Assembly: GCA_905193755.1 (NCBI GenBank)
Contig: CAJJPX010000010.1
Span: 1 to 44,318 of the forward strand
Source of the DNA: an uncultured Clostridium sp.
Lineage (GTDB): Bacteria > Bacillota_I > Bacilli_A > RF39 > UBA660
DNA length: 44,318 nucleotides
Direction of reading: 5' to 3'
Part shown: piece by piece, positions 38,768 through 44,318 of the stretch
Position numbering within the stretch: position 1 is the first letter of the stretch
Layout: the number at the start of each line of letters is the position of its first letter
The notes under the pieces: generated by a model
Told to the model about the DNA's origin: nothing
What the model saw: the letters and a program-made list of their open reading frames with translations, nothing else
Database searches by the model: none
Program-made: the position numbers and the translations under genes

Positions 38768-39793
38768 ATGAGCAATGAAGAATTATTTATGAAGATAGAG
38801 AATGAATTATTTAATGGAAGAGATAGTGAGATAGATTATAGTATTAATGGAATAAAATATAGAATTAAGTTTATTTCTTATGATCATGAAAATGGTATTA
38901 ATATTCCTAGTATTGTGGCTATTCCTTTAGTTGAAAAAGTTTCTAAAAATATAATTTTTGAAGCTAATAATATGGAAAGTGAAAAAAGTAGTGATATATT
39001 AGAACAAGGTATAAATACTTTAGGAAGACTTTCAATTTTAACTTATGAAGAACCTGGAGTTATTATGGTTCCTTTGATTCCAAGTTATAAGAATTATCCT
39101 TATTTACAACAATTATCAAGAGAATGCTTTGATTTGCCTAAGAATGATTTGTTATATAGAGTTGATGAACAAATAGTTAGAATGATTAATAAAACTAAAA
39201 ATATGGTTTTGAGTGAGTTTGGTGTTAGCCTTAGTGATAAGATATTTTTAAATGGTTACTCTAGTTCTGGAGTGTTTGCTCAAAGATTTTCATTATTACA
39301 TCCTGAAGTAATTGATGCTGTTTGTATTGGTGGAGCTAGTGGAAGTATACCAGTTCCAAGTGATGATTTAAATTATCCACTTGGAGTAAAAGATTATGAA
39401 GAGTTGACGGGTAAGAAGTTTAATTTTGAACAATATAAAGATATTAAATTTAGATATTATGTTGGTGAATATGAAACAGTTAAAAAGTCTAATAGTAGAT
39501 GTGATGAAGATGGACGTAATGCTCCTATGCATGACATGAGTTATTTCGCTAGAAGTGTTCCAGTCGAAGTTGGTAAAAAACAAAGAGAGTTATTTGGAAA
39601 AGATATGTTTGAGAGAGCTAATAGAGCAATTCAAGTATTAAAAAGTTTAGGATTAAATATAGAACATCATATAATTAAAGGTAGAGGTCATAATAATTAT
39701 AGTGATGTAGTTGGTGTTAATGAACTAGGAGATAGATTTATAACTGACTCATATAGAGAATATATTGAAGAAAATAAAAATAAGGAAATGTAA
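38768..39793 (+). CDS. Alpha/beta-hydrolase (esterase-like)
   Basis: About 341 residues fold as an alpha/beta hydrolase. The nucleophile elbow is GYSSSG (about 163-168), after a strand (DKIFLNGYSSSGVFAQRF) and before the helix HPEVIDAVCIGGASG. The likely base His is in EHHIIKGRGHNNY near the end, and an acidic residue lies between. The PHB-depolymerase/peptidase-like order fits, but the substrate is unknown. It has no signal peptide. I start at ATG 38768; a TTG at 38756 would add four residues. The next gene starts 7 nt after its stop. Confidence 0.85.
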   Translation: MSNEELFMKIENELFNGRDSEIDYSINGIKYRIKFISYDHENGINIPSIVAIPLVEKVSKNIIFEANNMESEKSSDILEQGINTLGRLSILTYEEPGVIMVPLIPSYKNYPYLQQLSRECFDLPKNDLLYRVDEQIVRMINKTKNMVLSEFGVSLSDKIFLNGYSSSGVFAQRFSLLHPEVIDAVCIGGASGSIPVPSDDLNYPLGVKDYEELTGKKFNFEQYKDIKFRYYVGEYETVKKSNSRCDEDGRNAPMHDMSYFARSVPVEVGKKQRELFGKDMFERANRAIQVLKSLGLNIEHHIIKGRGHNNYSDVVGVNELGDRFITDSYREYIEENKNKEM

Positions 39794-39800
39794 AAGTATT

Positions 39801-40577
39801 ATGATAGATAGAGATTATATTATTGATTATATAAAGAAGTATGTTATAGATAAAGATTATGTTTATGCGATGTGGTTAGAAGGAGCAGATGGTTTAAGAG
39901 AAGTAGATGAATACTCTGATTTAGATTTTTGGTTTGATGTAGAAGATGATAAAAGAGATAATTTTATAGATGATCTAGTTAATCATTTATCATTAATAAG
40001 TAAGATTGACTCTAGGGTAAATAGTGTTACTCCTGATATATATCAAAGTAATATTCATCTTGAAAATACAAGTGAATACTTGACTATTGATTTAGCTGCT
40101 CAAAATGATTCTCGTGATAGAAAGGATACTTGTTTTATTAATGGAAGTATTACTGAAGTACCAAAAATAATATTTGATAGAAAGAATATTATTACATTTA
40201 AAGATCAGGATGATATTAATATAGATGAATTATATGAAGTTTTTAAAGAAAAGAAAAATAGAATATTACAGTATTCAAGAGTTACTAAATATATTAAAAG
40301 AAAACAATATTTAGAATGTTTTATGGAATATGAAAAGCAAATATTAAGACCTATAACTATGATATGTAGAATTCTATATACACCATATATTTATGATTAT
40401 GAATTATGTCATATAACAAGGCATATTCCTGAAGATGAAGTAAAAGATTTAGAAAAGTTATATAAAATTAGTTCTTTTGATGATATAGAAAACAATATTA
40501 ATTTTGCATTAGATAAATTAAAAGAATATGAAGAAAAGTTAATGAATGGAATTTTTAATAAAGAGAATGAATTATAA
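39801..40577 (+). CDS. Nucleotidyltransferase-like protein (aminoglycoside-modifier type)
   Basis: The N-terminal domain has the NTase pattern: WLEGADGLREVDEYSDLDFWFDV, corresponding to G-(S/A)-x-G...SD-D-x-x-x-D, so the two metal-binding acids are present. A C-terminal helical region (about 150-258) follows (KYIKRKQYLECFMEYEKQILRPITMICRILYTP), as in ANT-type aminoglycoside nucleotidyltransferases and LinB-like proteins. An antibiotic target is possible but cannot be concluded; many small NTases have other substrates. I start at ATG 39801 rather than TTG 39765, which lies inside the hydrolase gene. It closes the accessory run and is followed by a strong hairpin. Confidence 0.8.
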   Translation: MIDRDYIIDYIKKYVIDKDYVYAMWLEGADGLREVDEYSDLDFWFDVEDDKRDNFIDDLVNHLSLISKIDSRVNSVTPDIYQSNIHLENTSEYLTIDLAAQNDSRDRKDTCFINGSITEVPKIIFDRKNIITFKDQDDINIDELYEVFKEKKNRILQYSRVTKYIKRKQYLECFMEYEKQILRPITMICRILYTPYIYDYELCHITRHIPEDEVKDLEKLYKISSFDDIENNINFALDKLKEYEEKLMNGIFNKENEL

Positions 40578-40580
40578 AAC

Positions 40581-40612
40581 AAAAGACTTACATTTTTGAT
40601 GTAAGTCTTTTT
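40581..40612. terminator. Bidirectional terminator between the NTase and ABC genes
   Basis: AAAGACTTACAT-TTTTG-ATGTAAGTCTTT has a 12-bp perfect stem, with T tails in both directions. It serves the convergent units. Confidence 0.9.
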
Positions 40613-40613
40613 A

Positions 40614-41390
40614 CTAACTACCTGCGCTAGTGTATTTATTTATACCAACTTTAAATGATATAAAGGCAGGTATTAGATAAAGTAAAACTATTAATGGTGA
40701 GAAAGCATATATTACTTTAGTACTTTTGCCTAGTAAATATAAAAGTGGATAATAGTTTACAAAGGCATAAGGTATGATAAAAGTAAAAAATAATAATATT
40801 CCTTTCTTATAGATTCCCATTGGATACTTAGCTATATTTTTTCCACCGTCAGTGAATAGATTTCTTATTTCTAGAGCTTGAACTGTTATGAAACAGTAAG
40901 ATGCCATAAGTAGAAATATTGAGAAAAATATAACTATTGAACTTATAAACATTAATATAATACATATAATTCTTGATAAATTCCAGTTGATATTTAAATT
41001 ATTTATTGCGATTATAAATACTACTAGAGATTGGATAACTCTTGATAATTTAACGAAGTCTATACTAGAACATAATACTTGAAGTAATATGTTTCTTGGC
41101 CTTAGAAGTAGTCTATCAAAACTACCATCTATTATTAGATTGTCAAATGTATCTACGCCTCTTGCTAAAAATTCATTTATTGAATAACCAAATTGTATTA
41201 TTGAAAAAGTTAATAATACTTCATATACTGTAAATCCTTTTATATTACTGAATTTATTAAATAAAGCTATTATTATAAAATAATATGTAAAGAAAACTAA
41301 GAATTGAGATATGAATGCTAGTATAAATGATGTTTTATATTCTAAGGTACTTTTTAAATGCATTTTTATTGATTCTATATAGTATTTCAT
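40614..41390 (-). CDS. ABC-2-type permease subunit
   Basis: The 258-residue protein has six membrane helices in the ABC-2 arrangement: an N-terminal cytoplasmic YYIESIKMHLKSTLEYKTSFILAF start, the loop GFTVYEVLLTFSIIQFGYSINEFLARGVDTFDNLIIDGSFDRLLLRPRN (the characteristic coupling region of the ABC2_membrane_6 family), and a hydrophobic end. It pairs with the next gene upstream as a heterodimeric permease for the ATPase. ATG 41390 follows GGAGG. It is the last gene of the leftward operon. Confidence 0.88.
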   Translation of the reverse strand: MKYYIESIKMHLKSTLEYKTSFILAFISQFLVFFTYYFIIIALFNKFSNIKGFTVYEVLLTFSIIQFGYSINEFLARGVDTFDNLIIDGSFDRLLLRPRNILLQVLCSSIDFVKLSRVIQSLVVFIIAINNLNINWNLSRIICIILMFISSIVIFFSIFLLMASYCFITVQALEIRNLFTDGGKNIAKYPMGIYKKGILLFFTFIIPYAFVNYYPLLYLLGKSTKVIYAFSPLIVLLYLIPAFISFKVGINKYTSAGS

Positions 41391-41391
41391 A

Positions 41392-42198
41392 TTAACCTCC
41401 TTGTATACTAGCTTTCTTTAATGCTTTGTTTGATAGTATTAGTCCTAGTATTAGGATTATTATTAGCCATATTAATCCATATGAAGTGTTAATTAGTGAA
41501 TCTTTTATACTTAAAGTACCTGAATAAATATTAAATGGTAAATCACATATATATCTAAATGGAAGTATGTAAGCAATTGTTTTTAAAAAATTAGGAAAGA
41601 ATGCTAATGGTATTTCTCCTCCTGCGAATATTTCACCAACTACCATTAGAATAGTCATAATACCTTTTTCATCTAGAGTAAAGAATACTATTAAATGAAA
41701 TATCATTGCAATAGCTGTTACTAATAAACTAGATATTAATAAAGATATTATGAATAAAATAAATGTTTCTATATTTGGGGGTAGAGTCATATTATATGGT
41801 TCTGGTAAAATAGATGCTATTAATAATACAGGTAAAAATCTTAATGTTACGTTAGCTATTCTTTGACCATAAGTAGTAAAATACCATTTAAAATAGAAGT
41901 TAACTGGTCTACATAATTCGTATGCTACATTACCATTTTTAATCATAGATAATAAATCTTTATCTTTTATCCAAATGTAAGTTAATGAGAAAAATGCTTG
42001 ATTTAACCATATATAATTAACTAATGCTTTTAAATTCATAGGGTAAGTATTCATAGTATTTGATTCATAGAATGCAACATATACTAGAATATAAACAAAT
42101 CCAAAGAATAATTGGGTTGCTATGCCTGATAGGGCAGCTGCTTTATATTGAATAGCACTAATTAATTTAATTTTAAAAAGAGAATAATATAATTTCAA
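41392..42198 (-). CDS. ABC-2-type permease subunit
   Basis: The 268-residue, six-helix protein has the same family loop: NYIWLNQAFFSLTYIWIKDKDLLSMIKNGNVAYELCRPVNFYFKWYF, with GNVAYELCRP matching GSFDRLLLRP of its partner. Two related permease subunits plus one ATPase make a complete exporter. The start is TTG 42198 with AAGGAA upstream, and its TTGA overlaps the ATPase stop by 4 nt, so translation is coupled. The substrate cannot be predicted. Confidence 0.87.
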   Translation of the reverse strand: MKLYYSLFKIKLISAIQYKAAALSGIATQLFFGFVYILVYVAFYESNTMNTYPMNLKALVNYIWLNQAFFSLTYIWIKDKDLLSMIKNGNVAYELCRPVNFYFKWYFTTYGQRIANVTLRFLPVLLIASILPEPYNMTLPPNIETFILFIISLLISSLLVTAIAMIFHLIVFFTLDEKGIMTILMVVGEIFAGGEIPLAFFPNFLKTIAYILPFRYICDLPFNIYSGTLSIKDSLINTSYGLIWLIIILILGLILSNKALKKASIQGG

Positions 42199-43181
42199 AT
42201 TTGAAATTCCTTATATAACTTTATAATTATATTATCAATATTCTCATTATTAACTTCTATATCATTTATAGTTATTTTTGATGTTAAATAGTTAATAAAT
42301 TCTGATACAGTTATTTCATTCATATTTAGTTCAAATGAATAATGATTCTTATCTACTTTTTTATATGATGTTATACCTTTTTTATGAATTTGTTTTATCT
42401 TATCTTTGGTATTAACTATTATAGTTTTAGTATTGGCATATTTCTCTTTTATATAGTTAAGAGAACCATCATATAGAATTTGTCCTTTTCCGATTAGGAT
42501 TATTCTTTTAGCTAATGCTTCAATATCATTCATATCGTGCGTTGTTAAAATTATAGTTGTTTTCTTTTCTTTATTTAATTTCTTTATAAAATCTCTTACT
42601 ATTTCTTTTGATATTGCATCTAGTCCTATAGTAGGTTCATCTAGAAATAATATGGATGGATTGTGAATTAATGAAGCAGCTATTTCACAGCGCATCCTTT
42701 GACCTAAACTAAGATTCCTTACAGGTATATGAATTACTTCTTCAATATTTAGTAGTTTTACAAGTTCATCTTTTGTTTTTTGATACTCTTTATCATCTAT
42801 TTTATAAATTTCTTTTAATAGATCAAAAGTATCTTCAGCAGGGATATCCCACCATAATTGGCTTCTTTGTCCGAATACTACACCTATGTTTTTGACGTAT
42901 TTTTCTCTATCAATCCATGGAGTTAGTCCGCTTATTTTACATTCTCCACTATCAGGTTTAAGTATTCCACTAAGTACCTTTATGGTTGTGCTTTTGCCAG
43001 CACCATTAGGTCCAATGTAACCAACAATTTCACCTTTTTCAATTTGAAATGATATATCTTTTATGGCATCAATATAGATATAATTTCTTTTGAAAAATGA
43101 TTTTAAAGCTGCTTTAAGACCACTTTTTCTTTTAGCAACTTTAAATGTTTTACTTATGTGTTTAACATTGATGAATGACAT
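42195..43181 (-). CDS. ABC transporter ATP-binding subunit
   Basis: The ATPase has all nucleotide-binding motifs: Walker A GPNGAGKST, Q-loop FGQRSQLWWDIP, signature LSLGQRMR, Walker B ILFLDEPTIGLD and H-loop TTHD. It has about 328 residues with a ~80-residue C-terminal extension, common in exporters of the ABC2_membrane_6 type. I start at ATG 43181 (GGAGTG upstream); ATG 43220 would add 13 residues. It begins the ABC operon, energising the two permeases for export of an unidentified substrate. Confidence 0.92.
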   Translation of the reverse strand: MSFINVKHISKTFKVAKRKSGLKAALKSFFKRNYIYIDAIKDISFQIEKGEIVGYIGPNGAGKSTTIKVLSGILKPDSGECKISGLTPWIDREKYVKNIGVVFGQRSQLWWDIPAEDTFDLLKEIYKIDDKEYQKTKDELVKLLNIEEVIHIPVRNLSLGQRMRCEIAASLIHNPSILFLDEPTIGLDAISKEIVRDFIKKLNKEKKTTIILTTHDMNDIEALAKRIILIGKGQILYDGSLNYIKEKYANTKTIIVNTKDKIKQIHKKGITSYKKVDKNHYSFELNMNEITVSEFINYLTSKITINDIEVNNENIDNIIIKLYKEFQI

Positions 43182-43220
43182 TATTCTTTTCACTCCTTTC
43201 TTACGCAAAAAAATACACAT

Positions 43221-43483
43221 TTTTTGTATTTAATGTGTGTAATATAATGAGTTATCTAAATTTTTGTACATAAAAACGCGTAAATTTTTTGCAAATGTCA
43301 AATTCATATTAACATAATTAATTTTTAAATGCAATAATAATTTTAAATTTTTTCACAATTGACGTAAAGAATAATGTTAATATTTGTCGAGTTTCGTTTT
43401 ATAATTTATATAGTAAAATATGGGGATATAGGAATATGGTATTCCTCTATATTTTCAATAAAAGATGTATGGAGGTGAAAAAA
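43221..43483. promoter_or_regulatory. AT-rich divergent intergenic region
   Basis: About 260 nt separate the ABC operon and the last genes. Rightward elements include TTGTCG (near 43384) with possible -10 sequences TATAAT/TATATA and a hairpin GGAATA-TGG-TATTCC (about 43426-43457) in the leader. A GGAGG site at 43471 precedes GTG 43484. No ORF was seen in this stretch. Confidence 0.5.
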
Positions 43484-43715
43484 GTGAAAAAAATCAATGT
43501 TTGGTTTTGGATTACTTTTATTAGTTTTAGTGTTAGGTGTAGGTTATGCTGTAGTAACTAGTGTTGATTTAAATATCAATGGTACTGCTGCTGTTAAAGG
43601 TGCTGACTTAAAAGTATCATTTAATGGTGATACTGAAGTATCTTCTGCTGAGAAAGTAACAGCTACTGCAACTAAAGGTGGTTTAAATGCAACTATTGCT
43701 GTTAAAGATTTATAA
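43484..43715 (+). pseudogene. Broken exported TasA/CalY-like protein gene
   Basis: An open frame from ATG 43497 gives 72 residues with a signal-anchor (FGFGLLLLVLVLGVGYAVVT) and then SVDLNINGTAAVKGADLKVSF, the opening of SipW-dependent TasA/camelysin-like secreted proteins. The best ribosome binding site (GGAGG at 43471) points to GTG 43484, which is out of frame by one base through an A7 tract (43487-43493). One A fewer would give MKKS in front of the helix. The frame stops at TAA 43713-43715, far short of the ~150-200 residues usual for the family. The A-run may be a slippage or phase-variation site, a base error, or decay. Confidence 0.5.
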
Positions 43716-44282
43716 TTAAATGAAAATGTATTAAATAATTATTATAATGGTAGTGATGAGGATGGTAGACTTATTAAGGATAAAAAACATAGTATTGAGT
43801 TTATTGTTACTAAAAATTATATTGATAAATATTTAAAGAGTGGAGATAAGGTTTTAGAAATAGGTGCGGGTACTGGTAGATATAGTTTGGAGTATGCTAA
43901 AAAAGGTTATGATGTAACTGCGATAGAATATGTTAACCATAACTTAGATATATTAAAAAGTAAAATAACTAGTGATATGAAGATAGTAGCTCTACAAGGA
44001 GATGCTGTTGATTTGCCTAGATTCGAAGATAATACTTTTGATGTTACTCTTTCATTTGGGCCACTATATCATTTATTTAGTGATGATGATATAAATAAGG
44101 CTATAAAGGAAGCGATAAGAGTTACTAAAAAAGGTGGAATAATAATGCTTGCTTATATATCAGGAGATAGTATATTTGCTGATTGGGGACTTAAGCATTT
44201 ATTAGATGGAAAACCTGAGTTCTTCGATGATAACTTTAAAATAAAAAGAACACAAAAAGGAATATTTGAAGTGATAAAGTAA
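43716..44282 (+). CDS. Class I SAM-dependent methyltransferase, both ends incomplete
   Basis: The frame encodes KVLEIGAGTGRYSLEYAKKGYDVTAIEY (SAM motif I, GAGTGRY), an acidic motif (QGDAVDLP) and FEDNTFDVTLSFGPLYHLFSDDD, so it is a Rossmann methyltransferase. No ATG or GTG precedes motif I in frame; the first possible start is TTG 43887, which would delete the SAM loop, so the frame from 43716 is given. It follows the stop of the preceding broken gene in the same frame. At the 3' end the protein stops at FEVIK (44282), exactly where the 54-bp terminal repeat begins; homologues usually continue for several tens of residues. The gene is probably disrupted at both ends or misjoined. Confidence 0.65.
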   Translation, partial: LNENVLNNYYNGSDEDGRLIKDKKHSIEFIVTKNYIDKYLKSGDKVLEIGAGTGRYSLEYAKKGYDVTAIEYVNHNLDILKSKITSDMKIVALQGDAVDLPRFEDNTFDVTLSFGPLYHLFSDDDINKAIKEAIRVTKKGGIIMLAYISGDSIFADWGLKHLLDGKPEFFDDNFKIKRTQKGIFEVIK

Positions 44283-44318
44283 AAGTAGACACATAAAAAG
44301 AATGTGATCTACTTTTCT
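44265..44318. repeat. 54-bp terminal inverted repeat, right copy
   Basis: This is the exact reverse complement of bases 2-55. It contains the last codons of the methyltransferase frame and the hairpin AAAAGTAGACACAT / ATGTG-A-TCTACTTTT (44281-44316). Identity at both window ends suggests a repeat where the contig was cut, or less likely the boundary of an invertible segment. Confidence 0.8.
44281..44316 (+). terminator. Hairpin at the right end
   Basis: A 14-bp stem with one bulged A and an A-rich loop is followed by TTTTCT at the window end. It is the same hairpin as at 4-39 in the opposite orientation. Confidence 0.6.

Noticed and set aside
1..44318. Mollicute code with TGA as tryptophan
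   Set aside because: Trp positions use TGG, and TGA ends genes, for example at 37910-37912 and at the agrB/agrD junction.

Overview
The window is a 44.3-kb, strongly AT-rich bacterial segment. It uses the standard code: TGA serves as a stop, for example at the end of the 37115-37912 gene, and Trp is TGG. Shine-Dalgarno sites are AGGAGG-like, sigma-A promoters are TTGACA/TATAAT, and intergenic gaps are short with U-tailed hairpins. Together with ribosomal-protein leader motifs, a T-box and an agr system, this points to a low-GC Bacillota, probably an uncultured host-associated member of Bacilli/Mollicutes-like lineages. That placement is inference. No tRNA, rRNA, CRISPR array, transposase or integrase was seen.

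Layout. 1-1700 (minus strand): a ~455-nt structured RNA with a consensus promoter lies directly upstream of a four-helix membrane protein. This looks like an OLE RNA-oapA pair, preceded by a YgjV-family gene. 1768-5307 (plus): argS, a DUF975 membrane protein, and the rpsF-ssb-rpsR operon behind a probable S6:S18 leader. 5355-11106 (minus): a YugP-type zinc peptidase, a Clp-like ATPase with only one AAA domain, a YfcC/DcuC-type carrier, a Dus enzyme and a Cys-rich surface protein. 11158-20690 (plus): rplM-rpsI with an L13-type leader, a HEPN-motif Abi protein, an HtrA protease, a P-type Ca2+-type ATPase, a degenerate phosphoglycerate-mutase-like protein, an RDD protein with an in-frame stop before its tail, rpiB, a SHOCT protein and a degenerate M23 protein.

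20700-24030 holds a complete agr quorum-sensing system. agrA-agrC run on plus. agrB and a 38-aa agrD peptide gene run convergently on minus. A cold-shock protein gene is divergent from agrB, and the shared intergenic region carries LytTR-type ATGACA repeats next to both promoters. 24078-31240: an unknown protein, a modular membrane-anchored repeat protein, hpf, secA and a KilA-N protein behind a palindromic operator. 31329-33723: a pnuC-led operon with a nucleoside-deoxyribosyltransferase-like protein, a Zn-PLPC-like protein and an NrtR-like regulator whose Nudix box is lost. This is probably a small NAD-precursor salvage unit.

33737-35327: tyrS is controlled by a Tyr T-box and is preceded by an unannotated Tyr-rich leader peptide (five consecutive Tyr codons) that overlaps the tyrS start. 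35334-40577: a MerR-type regulator with a 19-bp-spacer promoter is followed by two GNAT acetyltransferases, an unknown anchored protein, an alpha/beta hydrolase and a nucleotidyltransferase. 40581-43181 (minus): an ABC-2 exporter operon. The last 800 bases hold a broken exported-protein gene joined to a methyltransferase that lacks both ends. The window closes with a 54-bp sequence that is the inverted copy of its first bases, so the ends probably mark a contig break.
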